Source: a virus. Taken from it: a DNA stretch of 33,572 nt. The notes beneath the pieces were generated by a model, which had not been told where the DNA came from, searched no databases, and saw only the letters and a program-made list of their open reading frames with translations. Shown piece by piece: positions 1 to 5,794 of the stretch. Each line of letters starts with the position of its first letter. The first letter of the stretch is position 1. Location: the IMG/VR virus record IMGVR_UViG_3300027969_000269, positions 1 through 33,572 of that record. The stretch is one strand, 5' to 3'. The position numbers were made by a program, and so were the translations under genes.

Positions 1-53
1 TAGAAGTAAGGCGGCTTTTCCATCTTCCCTTGCTAATTATATAAATTGGATAA

Positions 54-314
54 TTAGGGTTCATCTGTATAGTATTTATCTGAAAAAGCGTTTCTATTTA
101 ATTTTGGAAACCAATAATTTTCAGTATTAACACGAACATTTTGACCAATTAACTTGGCAAAATCAGCCATGTCTTTTTCGGTCTTAAATGATATTTTAAT
201 AGTTTTAAATGGTATTTCTGGGGTCATAATAAACTCAGGCATACCCTTCCATTCTTTTTTGAATAAATCTAGATCTTCAACTATTTTAAGTTCTGGTTGT
301 TTTTTATTTTTCAT
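54..314 (-). CDS. Conserved small phage protein, function unknown
   Basis: This 86-residue protein has a core reading FKTIKISFKTEKDMADFAKLIG followed by NTENYWFPK. I recognise this pattern (a hydrophobic strand, then 'F-A-K-L-I/V-G-Q', then a W-F/Y-P motif) from small phage proteins often found near ParB-like or methylase genes, but their function is not known to me. The ATG at 314 is preferred over upstream in-frame starts at 371 and 335 because those would lie deep inside the preceding gene; the chosen start overlaps that gene by only 11 bases. It is the last gene of the left minus-strand operon. Existence as a gene is well supported; function is open. Confidence 0.75.
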   Translation of the reverse strand: MKNKKQPELKIVEDLDLFKKEWKGMPEFIMTPEIPFKTIKISFKTEKDMADFAKLIGQNVRVNTENYWFPKLNRNAFSDKYYTDEP

Positions 315-522
315 TTTTTGGTAAATTTGGAACATAAAATGGTTGCCAAAGTGAAGCTTCAATTTTTTCACAATCCGCAGGAAATGTTGCTATAATCCAA
401 CCTTCATCTTCTAAATAACAACCATACCACATTTTTTCACCTTTATCTGTATTAGCATATAACCAGATAATTGTCCCATCTTTAGGCGCCGTTTCAATCG
501 GTAGCCAATCGTTGTTACTCAT
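304..522 (-). CDS. DUF551-like small phage protein
   Basis: The 72-residue product begins MSNNDWLPIETAPKDGTIIW and ends with a W-Q-P-F segment and 'PNLP'. The WxPIETAPKDGTxIxLY opening followed by a Trp-rich C-terminus ending in a W-x-P motif is the signature of the DUF551-type family common in phage genomes, whose role is unknown. The ATG at 522 is chosen because the longer form, starting at 588, would overlap the upstream gene by about 70 bases and adds residues absent from the family. With this start the overlap is 8 bases. It belongs to the left minus-strand operon. Confidence 0.75.
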   Translation of the reverse strand: MSNNDWLPIETAPKDGTIIWLYANTDKGEKMWYGCYLEDEGWIIATFPADCEKIEASLWQPFYVPNLPKNEK

Positions 523-736
523 TTGTTTTGGTTGGAACAAGCTTGCGCCATTTATCCAGCGATTGACGGATTTCTGACGTTGTTCCATTTAACATAAGCA
601 GCGCAAGGTTATTGCCAGCCGCTTCAAGCGCTTTAACGCGCGCTTCCAACGTCATTAGTTTGTTATGGTTGGTAATACCCGAAACTAATTCATCGAGAGT
701 CACCATTGGCACTTCATTTATTTTTTCTTTGTTCAT
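515..736 (-). CDS. Small helical protein, unknown
   Basis: A 73-residue protein of unknown function. The middle (about residues 25-50, LMTLEARVKALEAAGNNLAL) has heptad-like spacing of Leu/Val/Ala and probably forms a short coiled coil. The ATG overlaps the stop of the upstream lysozyme-like gene as ATGA (733-736), which implies translational coupling and supports this start. No enzyme motif is visible. Confidence 0.65.
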   Translation of the reverse strand: MNKEKINEVPMVTLDELVSGITNHNKLMTLEARVKALEAAGNNLALLMLNGTTSEIRQSLDKWRKLVPTKTNE

Positions 737-1206
737 AGTTTGAAAATGTTTTCTACGCGTTCAGCTGCGTCTTTTTTTTGTAGGGGTGCTAGGTCAGGAT
801 CAAAGTTTATTTTTTTGAAATCAGAATAACCCATAGCAAAACAAAGGTATAATTGTTGTGGTGTAGGATTTGATACCCCACCATCTACAAGTCTTTGCTG
901 ACATTTTTTAATGTAGCCGTAAGCTATGTCGCGCTGAGCTTCTTCACTCTGCCATTCTCCCCACCGCCAAGCGCGTCCATTTCTTTTTTTTATATACTCA
1001 GCGCCTTCTTGCCATGCAGGAAAATGAAGCTGCCATGCCCCACGTGCTAGACGGCGATCGCCAACGGCTTTGTAATTAAAACCTGACTCGACCATCGCAA
1101 CGGCTTGAATAAACTTGGCGTCGGCGTATTGCTCGGTCGAAGCGCCATCAAGCGACATTAACTGAGCTGCTGTAAATACTAGGTATATTGATAGATCTGC
1201 TGACAT
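733..1206 (-). CDS. Lysozyme/lytic transglycosylase-like endolysin
   Basis: This 157-residue protein carries an SLT/goose-type lysozyme-like core: FIQAVAMVESGFN at about residues 32-44, with Glu40 as the likely catalytic acid, followed by AVGDRRLARGAWQLHF (47-62), which matches the 'A-V-G-D-x-G-x-A-x-G-x-x-Q-L' stretch after the catalytic Glu in lytic transglycosylases. It would cleave the glycan strands of peptidoglycan, most likely for host lysis. The ATG at 1206 is preferred; a TTG at 1266 would add 20 basic residues. The N-terminus (SIYLVFTAAQLMSLDGAS) is hydrophobic, so export by a signal peptide or signal anchor is possible. It sits among early-type small genes, far from the holin-like genes at 26.8-28.0 kb. 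Family assignment rests on motif reading only. Confidence 0.65.
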   Translation of the reverse strand: MSADLSIYLVFTAAQLMSLDGASTEQYADAKFIQAVAMVESGFNYKAVGDRRLARGAWQLHFPAWQEGAEYIKKRNGRAWRWGEWQSEEAQRDIAYGYIKKCQQRLVDGGVSNPTPQQLYLCFAMGYSDFKKINFDPDLAPLQKKDAAERVENIFKL

Positions 1207-1299
1207 TTTTTTATTGGAATAATCCCTATGGGTTATTGGTATATTTTTATTTTTTTTCTTTGGCAAGTCTTTTTTAGCAAAATATTTATATCAAAAAAA

Positions 1300-1641
1300 T
1301 CATGAGTTTATGTAAATATATTCCTTAATCTCACGAACCACCGCCTTCTGCATATCTTCCGACGTAATCAATTCTTTGGATATGAATTGGGCAACGTCGC
1401 GGGTGATCGGTTTCTCGGTTTTATCAAGCTGCAATATATCGGTAGGCGTCCATATACCAGCATAGACCTGACAGCGCTCAGATAGGAAAGCGCCCATATT
1501 GTAAGCTATAAACTCGATTTGGCTAGAGCTTGGTTGCCTATGCGATTTTACTAGCCGAATAGCCAGCTTAAAAGCCGCAATCATATCCTCGTCCTTAGCC
1601 GATATGCTTGGTTGCACGTCGGCAGATTGTTCTAATTCCAT
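1300..1641 (-). CDS. Hypothetical protein
   Basis: A 113-residue soluble, mostly helical protein that I do not recognise. The centre holds an aromatic segment around residues 42-66 (FIAYNMGAFLSERCQVYAGIWT) and the C-terminal half is charged. It starts at a clear ATG 6 bases after the stop of the next upstream gene and ends 93 bases before the lysozyme-like gene, consistent with one minus-strand operon. No catalytic or DNA-binding motif is apparent. Confidence 0.6.
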   Translation of the reverse strand: MELEQSADVQPSISAKDEDMIAAFKLAIRLVKSHRQPSSSQIEFIAYNMGAFLSERCQVYAGIWTPTDILQLDKTEKPITRDVAQFISKELITSEDMQKAVVREIKEYIYINS

Positions 1642-1647
1642 TGTTAT

Positions 1648-1914
1648 TTACTTCTTAGGTGGGCGAACAATGTCATCAATTTTATCGTAGATAGATTGAG
1701 CTTCTTGACTTACATCTATCTCTTTAACTCGATCCCATTGAGATTTAGTTATATTTGAACCAATTAAATCCTCAAAGTCATCTATGGAAAAAATCAGGAA
1801 AACGGCGTTGCGCTTGCACAATTCGAGCGTTAGATCGTCCATTGATACTTTAGACAAATCAGGTTTATGCGTTAGCTTGCTGCCTTCGCGCTTATGGTTT
1901 TTAGGTTTTTTCAT
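1648..1914 (-). CDS. Hypothetical protein
   Basis: An 88-residue protein with a basic N-terminus (MKKPKNHKREGSK) and an acidic, helical remainder (FSIDDFEDLIG, KIDDIVRPPKK). I do not recognise a family. The ATG lies 3 bases beyond the stop of its upstream neighbour and its stop is 6 bases from the next start, so it is embedded in the operon. The charge split could suggest nucleic-acid or protein binding, but nothing shows this directly. Confidence 0.6.
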   Translation of the reverse strand: MKKPKNHKREGSKLTHKPDLSKVSMDDLTLELCKRNAVFLIFSIDDFEDLIGSNITKSQWDRVKEIDVSQEAQSIYDKIDDIVRPPKK

Positions 1915-1917
1915 AAA

Positions 1918-2208
1918 TTAGTAAGAGATCTCAAATTGAGTAGTGTCATCTTTTCTAGGTATAGCTGTAAGAAAATAGCCAACCCGATTGACGTAATGCT
2001 TTCCGTCAACGATAACAATGTCCTTGCCGTCATCGGTTTCCATATACGTCCAGATAAATCGGTGATCCTGTTTATTAACAAGATCCAGCTGAGCGCCATA
2101 GGTTTCAAACATGAAACCATTTACAGGCGCGTTCTTCTCAAATGGATTAAGGAAGGGTTTATACTCATCTGCCCAATCCTTAAAACTCATTTTAATCAAT
2201 TTAGACAT
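1918..2208 (-). CDS. Conserved small phage protein, unknown
   Basis: The 96-residue product matches a pattern I know from many phage small proteins: F-x-x-W-x-x-E-Y-K-P near the start, then NGFMFETYG, then IWTYMETDDG and a closing HYVNRVGYFLTAIP. The family is widespread in phages and its function is unknown. The ATG at 2208 is chosen because it sits 4 bases after the upstream stop, whereas the upstream in-frame start at 2277 would overlap the previous gene by 65 bases and is absent from the family pattern. Confidence 0.7.
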   Translation of the reverse strand: MSKLIKMSFKDWADEYKPFLNPFEKNAPVNGFMFETYGAQLDLVNKQDHRFIWTYMETDDGKDIVIVDGKHYVNRVGYFLTAIPRKDDTTQFEISY

Positions 2209-2212
2209 AGTA

Positions 2213-2752
2213 TTAAACAGATCCTTGACCTGTCTCCATAGCTTCGGCGATTGAATAAAATCCTCCGCATGAGTCAATCATCTCGCCTTGTTCATTGTAT
2301 ATTCTGAAAGCAAAAACCTGACCATTCAGATAGCTGCCGTAATTTTCAATCTCATGCTCTAAGTATTCTTTAACTTTCTCTATTCGCATAGCTTCAGATC
2401 CCATGCGTTTCAAATTGTCTTTGGTGCAATAGATAAAACCAATTTGTCCGCTGTCCCATTGACAACTAAATCCAGACGTTGAAAGCGCAACGCCACCATG
2501 CTCATACATATATACAGGCAAGACACAAATTGCGCCAAGCTGTTGCTCAATGAAGTTTTGCAAATCTTCAAACGATCCAAAGTCATCTCGGTTTAATTTA
2601 GTCTTATCACCCAATTTATATTTATGGTGAAACGCTACGATTGTGCCAAAATTATCCCAATCGCGGGGATTATCTGGGCTATCATCATATACGATTGCGA
2701 TTGTATGATTTTTGTATTCTATTGTTTCTATGGCGTCTTTTAGGTTTTTCAT
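2213..2752 (-). CDS. Conserved phage protein with S/PWDSGQxGFIY motif
   Basis: This 179-residue protein has a recognisable arrangement found in a widespread phage family of unknown function: PRDWDNFGTIVAFH near residue 30, LPVYMYEHGGVALST near 80, then FSCQWDSGQIGFIY around 94-107, and a C-terminal segment with LNGQVFAFRI and DSCGGFY. The invariant-looking Trp, Asp, Gly and Cys residues suggest a folded domain rather than an unstructured accessory protein. The length fits the family. It lies in the middle of the left minus-strand operon, 9 bases after its upstream neighbour. Confidence 0.75.
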   Translation of the reverse strand: MKNLKDAIETIEYKNHTIAIVYDDSPDNPRDWDNFGTIVAFHHKYKLGDKTKLNRDDFGSFEDLQNFIEQQLGAICVLPVYMYEHGGVALSTSGFSCQWDSGQIGFIYCTKDNLKRMGSEAMRIEKVKEYLEHEIENYGSYLNGQVFAFRIYNEQGEMIDSCGGFYSIAEAMETGQGSV

Positions 2753-2761
2753 GGTATTGTA

Positions 2762-2977
2762 TTAGGTTAATTGTTTGTAGTTAAATGAGAAAATGCAAAA
2801 CCCTGTTATGTCGCTAATCCTGTCAGCAATATAATCCTGTAAGCTATCCGCGTCCTGAATGTCATCAGGCACGTTGATAGATATATTAGGGGGAAGATCT
2901 AGCTCATTTAAGCTATTAGAATTATCGGTGTCATAAACAATTCTAGTGACGTTATATCTTTTTGTTTTTGTTTTCAT
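2762..2977 (-). CDS. Small conserved phage protein, unknown
   Basis: A 71-residue protein of the type 'YNVTRIVYDTD ... LPPNISINVPDDI ... DYIADRISDITGFCIFSFNY'. Small proteins with this order (a basic start, a V-P-D-D segment and a terminal 'S-D-x-T-G-F-C' stretch) recur in phage early operons; no activity is known to me. The ATG is 9 bases from the upstream stop and the leader TTTACTTTC/ACCTT-like region has no Shine-Dalgarno sequence. Confidence 0.65.
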   Translation of the reverse strand: MKTKTKRYNVTRIVYDTDNSNSLNELDLPPNISINVPDDIQDADSLQDYIADRISDITGFCIFSFNYKQLT

Positions 2978-2986
2978 AAGGTGATT

Positions 2987-3307
2987 TTACTTTCTAGGTA
3001 TTAAGGTGACTAGGATTAGCCCGCGATACTTGGCGCTTCCGTAAATGATTTGAGTGGTCAACCCAACGCTGCGATTATCTCGCTCGGCGTGTTTGGCAAT
3101 CGCGCGGGCGTCAGCCAAACGTTCAACGCCAATCAAGAATAGCGCTTCATCAGGCACACCAATAAGAGACTTAACGTTGCCGTCAGCTCTTAGGTTATAC
3201 ACTTCGTCAGCGGTCATTGGTTCAACGTCCGAAAGCCAAGCAGCGTGTTGTAAAATGCTGTTATGCTCGCGGGTTTTTTCGATAATAATGTCAGGGATTT
3301 TGTTCAT
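2987..3307 (-). CDS. First gene of left minus-strand operon, hypothetical
   Basis: A 106-residue protein starting MNKIPDIIIEKTREHNS. It mixes helices with a strand-rich C-terminus (GLILVTLIPRK); no family is recognised. The ATG at 3307 is preferred over a TTG at 3319, because that TTG lies inside the probable -10 box (3316-3321) of the promoter for this operon. With that promoter the transcript would begin almost at the ATG, so the mRNA may be leaderless or nearly so. It leads a run of ten minus-strand genes down to position 54. Confidence 0.6.
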   Translation of the reverse strand: MNKIPDIIIEKTREHNSILQHAAWLSDVEPMTADEVYNLRADGNVKSLIGVPDEALFLIGVERLADARAIAKHAERDNRSVGLTTQIIYGSAKYRGLILVTLIPRK

Positions 3308-3315
3308 AGACTTAA

Positions 3316-3345
3316 ACAATACACCTACCCCGATACCATAGTCAA
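3316..3345 (-). promoter_or_regulatory. Probable sigma70-type promoter for the left minus-strand operon
   Basis: On the minus strand TTGACT (3340-3345) is followed after 18 bases by TATTGT (3316-3321). Both hexamers are close to the sigma70 consensus. The predicted start of transcription falls at or within a few bases of the ATG at 3307, implying a leaderless or very short leader. The upstream side is the T-tract (A-tract on this strand), which could act as an UP element. Confidence 0.5.
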
Positions 3346-3346
3346 C

Positions 3347-3463
3347 TTTTTTTTATTTTTTAACCCATCTTTTTTTATACCCCAATGATCTGGTTATTTT
3401 TTTTATTTTTTTTTAACAGGTATTTTGCCGCCTATGGGTGTTTTATTTTTTTTATTTTTTTTT
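3347..3463. repeat. Four T-tract repeats (T8-A-T6 to T9)
   Basis: T8-A-T6 at 3347-3361, T7-A-T at 3370-3378, and two identical 18-base copies TTTTTTTTATTTTTTTTT at 3397-3414 and 3446-3463. The copies are separated by short mixed sequence, so this is a dispersed motif rather than one homopolymer. Such tracts bend DNA and melt easily. Confidence 0.8.
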
Positions 3464-3505
3464 ACTCCAAGCCGCCGCGCCGCGCGGGATCTGGCAGCTG
3501 ATTGC

Positions 3506-3523
3506 TAACCTGATTAACCTGAC
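3506..3523 (+). repeat. Tandem 9-bp iteron-like repeat
   Basis: TAACCTGAT (3506-3514) is directly followed by TAACCTGAC (3515-3523). A related CTGATT precedes at 3498-3503, and a near-inverted copy (ATCAGGTA) lies at 3593-3600. This could be a binding array for an initiator or repressor; only the repeat itself is directly visible. Confidence 0.5.
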
Positions 3524-3643
3524 AATTATCTGGGAGATAAAAACCCAAGAATTAACTAGGCATTAAATCCCGCGTTAATTTACCCGAAAATTATCAGGTA
3601 ATAAATTAACAAAAAATTGCCAAATATATCAATGCACTTTTTC

Positions 3644-3855
3644 TGCGCGTGTGTGCGCGTGTGCGCGCGTGTGCGCGTGTGCGCGTGTGTGCGCGTGTGC
3701 GCGCGTGTGCGCGTGTGCGCGCGTGTGCGCGTGTGCGCGCGTGTGCGCGTGTGCGCGTGTGCGCGTGTGCGCGCGTGTGCGCGTGTGCGCGCGTGTGCGC
3801 GTGTGCGCGTGTGCGCGTGTGCGCGCGTGTGTGCGCGTGTGTGCGTGTGTGTGCG
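3644..3855. repeat. 212-bp alternating purine-pyrimidine (GC/GT) tract, Z-DNA-prone
   Basis: Every step over these 212 bases alternates purine and pyrimidine without a single break. The + strand is made only of TG, CG, GC and GT steps, arranged as irregular repeats of GTGTGCGCG units. Sequences of this kind are the classic substrate for left-handed Z-DNA under negative supercoiling. Open frames exist in all registers simply because no stop codon can form; I call no gene here. Both borders are sharp: TTTTTC before, GCGAGGGC after. Confidence 0.9.
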
Positions 3856-3997
3856 GCGAGGGCGGCAAAACGTCAGGCGGCGCAATCTGTCGGCGCTCGA
3901 CGTCGCAAATCGATCCACGACCCCGCCGCGCGCTCAAATTGCGTAAGCTGCAAATGGGTTCAAATAGCTATTGCGCAAGCCGTCCCATGTCTCAGGC

Positions 3998-4011
3998 GTT
4001 TTGATCAAAAC
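3998..4011. promoter_or_regulatory. 14-bp perfect palindrome, operator candidate
   Basis: GTTTTGATCAAAAC is a perfect palindrome 121 bases before the first island gene. Its symmetry suits a dimeric repressor. No bound factor is identified. Confidence 0.35.
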
Positions 4012-4050
4012 AGCTTGCCAAGCTAGCCGCCAAAAATACCCGCCTGAAAA

Positions 4051-4093
4051 AAGTCAAAAATTGTTGATTGACTTGCAAGCGCCTTTCTATCAA
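4051..4093 (+). promoter_or_regulatory. Candidate promoter with overlapping inverted repeat
   Basis: AAGTCAA (4051-4057) and TTGACTT (4068-4074) form a perfect 7-bp inverted repeat. It overlaps a weak promoter candidate: TTGATT at 4064-4069 and TATCAA at 4088-4093 with an 18-base spacer. This lies 39 bases before the ATG at 4133 and would drive the GC-rich island, with the repeat as a possible repressor site. Confidence 0.35.
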
Positions 4094-4132
4094 TCTCTCA
4101 AATGTCATTAAGACACCAACCAATAAAACCCA

Positions 4133-4579
4133 ATGAACACCGAACAAAAACACGACGAAGCGCTTAACAGCGCCGCCGCATTATTAACCCTAGCTTGCGC
4201 AGCGCTTGAACGCCAATTCAACAGCGCCGTCGATCTAAAGCTCTTTGCTCGACGCGCCCGCAAGGACGCTGAAAAGGTCGCGCGTTACGTCGCGCAAGGA
4301 CGCGACGCTACCGAAGCGCGCGCAAGCGCTCAAGAATACGCCGCCGCAGCTGAAACAGCCGCCGCCGAAGTAAATGAGCGCCTAGAAGAAATTAAGACAG
4401 CTTGCGCCCAAGCTCGCGAGCTTTGCAAACCCTTTGAAGCGCGCCACGATTGGCGCGACGGACTTGGCTTGATTGAGCGCCGCCTTTTCATGAAGCTCGA
4501 CGAAGCCAACCGCAGGGCAACCGAAGCTGCCGCAAATCTTGACGCCGCGATTGAAAGCGCGACCTGCGCCCGCCAATAA
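4133..4579 (+). CDS. Ala/Glu/Arg-rich helical protein, first island gene
   Basis: A 148-residue protein, almost entirely predicted helix, rich in Ala, Glu and Arg, with long coiled-coil-like stretches (for example ATEARASAQEYAAAAETAAA around residues 60-80). I recognise no family. Codons are strongly GC-rich (CGC for Arg, GCC/GCG for Ala), unlike the AT-rich flanking arms. The ATG follows an A/C-rich leader (AATAAAACCCA) with no Shine-Dalgarno sequence. It opens a run of eleven plus-strand genes closed by the terminator at 8534. A structural or DNA-organising role is possible but not shown. Confidence 0.6.
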   Translation: MNTEQKHDEALNSAAALLTLACAALERQFNSAVDLKLFARRARKDAEKVARYVAQGRDATEARASAQEYAAAAETAAAEVNERLEEIKTACAQARELCKPFEARHDWRDGLGLIERRLFMKLDEANRRATEAAANLDAAIESATCARQ

Positions 4580-4641
4580 CCCCCGCGCTGTTTCGATCCT
4601 AGCTGTCCCACTTGTCACACCTTCCAACCCAATCCCAACCC

Positions 4642-4947
4642 ATGAACGCCCCCGACCTTCACCCCTTAGTGAAACAAAGCTCTTACGTGCCTGAGTTTGA
4701 CCTAATGACCCCGCGCAAGGATCCTGCGCTCGACGCGCTGCGCCTTGCCTTTATTGCCGCGCTAAATCTCGAACAAGCCGCGATTGACCTTCACATGTCC
4801 CGCCCGCTAGCTAAGCGCAAGCCCGACGAGCTTCACGCGCGCGACGTCGCGCATGAGAAAACCCTTATTCTTTATTGCGCTTTGAAAGACTATTCTAGCC
4901 GCTTTGATGAAGAAGGGCTTGGGTATTCTTATCTTCATCAAAGCTGA
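4642..4947 (+). CDS. Hypothetical GC-rich island protein
   Basis: A 101-residue protein beginning MNAPDLHPLVKQSSYVPEF. The centre is helical (LDALRLAFIAALNLEQAAIDLHM), the C-terminus more aromatic (YCALKDYSSRFDEEG). No family recognised. The ATG at 4642 is preferred over a TTG at 4612; the intervening 30 bases are C/A-rich leader of the same type seen before the other island genes (CAATCCCAACCC). Sixty-two non-coding bases separate it from the previous gene. Confidence 0.55.
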   Translation: MNAPDLHPLVKQSSYVPEFDLMTPRKDPALDALRLAFIAALNLEQAAIDLHMSRPLAKRKPDELHARDVAHEKTLILYCALKDYSSRFDEEGLGYSYLHQS

Positions 4948-4980
4948 CTAAGCCGCCCCGCAATCTCGATCCTTCCCTCC

Positions 4981-5310
4981 ATGAACAAAAGACAAACCGC
5001 CGTTGACCGCGCCAACCGCACCGAAGCGGCAGCGCTCGAAACACTTAGCCGCGCCGCCGAAGCTTGCAACGCCGCGATGGACGCGCACACCCGCGCGACC
5101 AAGCGCTGCGCTCAGGCGCGCGAAAAAATCCACGCCGCGCGCGACGCCGCCGCCGCGCTACATGCGCTAATTTGCGCCGAGCTGGACGCCAACCCCGCCA
5201 ATCCCCGATTGATTGAGCTTTACCATGAAACTAAGGCGCTCGACGCCCGCGCGCATGAACGCCTTGAAACTATCAACGTATTGATGGACAGCTGCCCCTT
5301 CCAAAATTAA
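4981..5310 (+). CDS. Ala-rich coiled-coil protein
   Basis: A 109-residue protein of near-continuous helix (NRTEAAALETLSRAAEACNA, then ATKRCAQAREKIHAARDAAA). It resembles in composition the proteins at 4133 and 7137, so the three may be diverged paralogues or simply share the island's Ala/Arg bias. The start follows a pyrimidine-rich leader (CCTTCCCTCC). No functional motif is visible. Confidence 0.55.
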   Translation: MNKRQTAVDRANRTEAAALETLSRAAEACNAAMDAHTRATKRCAQAREKIHAARDAAAALHALICAELDANPANPRLIELYHETKALDARAHERLETINVLMDSCPFQN

Positions 5311-5319
5311 GCCGCCGCC

Positions 5320-5520
5320 ATGCCTTACCTTAATACCGATAAAACCGCCGCGACGATTGCCGCGCTCATGCGCGCCGCCGAAGATTACAACTTGGGCGAT
5401 TTTGATGACCGCGCGGCGATTTGCCGCGAGCTTGCGCGCGACCTAGCCCGCGAGCTATCGATCGAAACCGAAGCGCGCGCAGCCGCCTTGCGCGACGCCG
5501 AAAACGACCGCGCCAACTAA
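5320..5520 (+). CDS. Small acidic/basic helical protein
   Basis: A 66-residue protein, MPYLNTDKTAATIAALMRAA..., with an acidic bend (YNLGDFDDRAA) between two helices. No family recognised. It begins 9 bases after the previous stop in the context GCCGCCATG and is followed 11 bases later by the next gene, so the island genes appear to be read as one transcript. Confidence 0.5.
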   Translation: MPYLNTDKTAATIAALMRAAEDYNLGDFDDRAAICRELARDLARELSIETEARAAALRDAENDRAN

Positions 5521-5531
5521 CACCCGCCGCC

Positions 5532-5774
5532 ATGATAATAACAATACAGCTGGACGGCATGGGATCAATCCACGCATGGCGCGGACGCGTCGAACCTTTC
5601 CGCGTAAGCTCTTACCTTTACACCGCCGACGGAAAGGAAGCTGAGCTATTTATTCAGGAAGGGATGGGCGCGGAGGAAGCGCTTGAATACTTAACGACGC
5701 GCGAGCGCCGCGAGCTTGCGCGCGGGTATTCGATCCAAACCAAAAACCTTCCTGAGGACTACTTTCCCTATTAA
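5532..5774 (+). CDS. Small mixed alpha/beta protein, hypothetical
   Basis: An 80-residue product starting MIITIQLDGMGSIHAWRGRV. Unlike its Ala-rich neighbours it has alternating strands (IITIQL, RVSSYLYTA, AELFIQEG) and ends in an aromatic tail, so it probably folds as a compact domain. An in-frame opening extends back to 5421 without an ATG in good position and would overlap the previous gene, so the ATG at 5532 is used. The family is unknown to me. Confidence 0.55.
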   Translation: MIITIQLDGMGSIHAWRGRVEPFRVSSYLYTADGKEAELFIQEGMGAEEALEYLTTRERRELARGYSIQTKNLPEDYFPY

Positions 5775-5794
5775 CCCTTTCCCTACATACACAC

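Larger units (their letters stand above)
3308..4132. other. Divergent non-coding control region, candidate origin
   Basis: This 825-base stretch separates the minus-strand operon from the plus-strand island and contains no convincing gene. In order it holds a minus-strand promoter, four T-tracts (3347-3463), a GC-rich block (3471-3488), tandem 9-bp repeats (3506-3523), an AT-rich stretch to 3643, the alternating GC/GT tract (3644-3855), and a palindrome plus an inverted repeat just before the first island gene. Combined easy melting, curvature, repeats and Z-DNA potential make it a candidate replication origin or transcription control centre. That function is inference. Confidence 0.4.

Noticed and set aside
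1054-1061. GCGATCGC, the HIP1 octamer of cyanobacteria
   Set aside because: I noticed only one copy, inside a gene; it gives no support for a cyanobacterial host.
1894-2241. Plus-strand frame opposite the genes at 1648-2208
   Set aside because: It overlaps two well-supported minus-strand genes and its translation lacks family features.
3580-4026. Several overlapping long frames on both strands across the GC/GT tract, encoding Cys/Ala/Arg/Val or Thr/His/Ala/Arg repeats
   Set aside because: The alternating GC/GT sequence cannot make a stop codon in any frame, so open frames arise automatically. The translations are simple repeats and there is no start context or neighbour coupling.
4612-4641. 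TTG start extending the 4642 gene by 10 residues
   Set aside because: The extra bases match the C/A-rich leader seen before other island genes, and an ATG lies at 4642.
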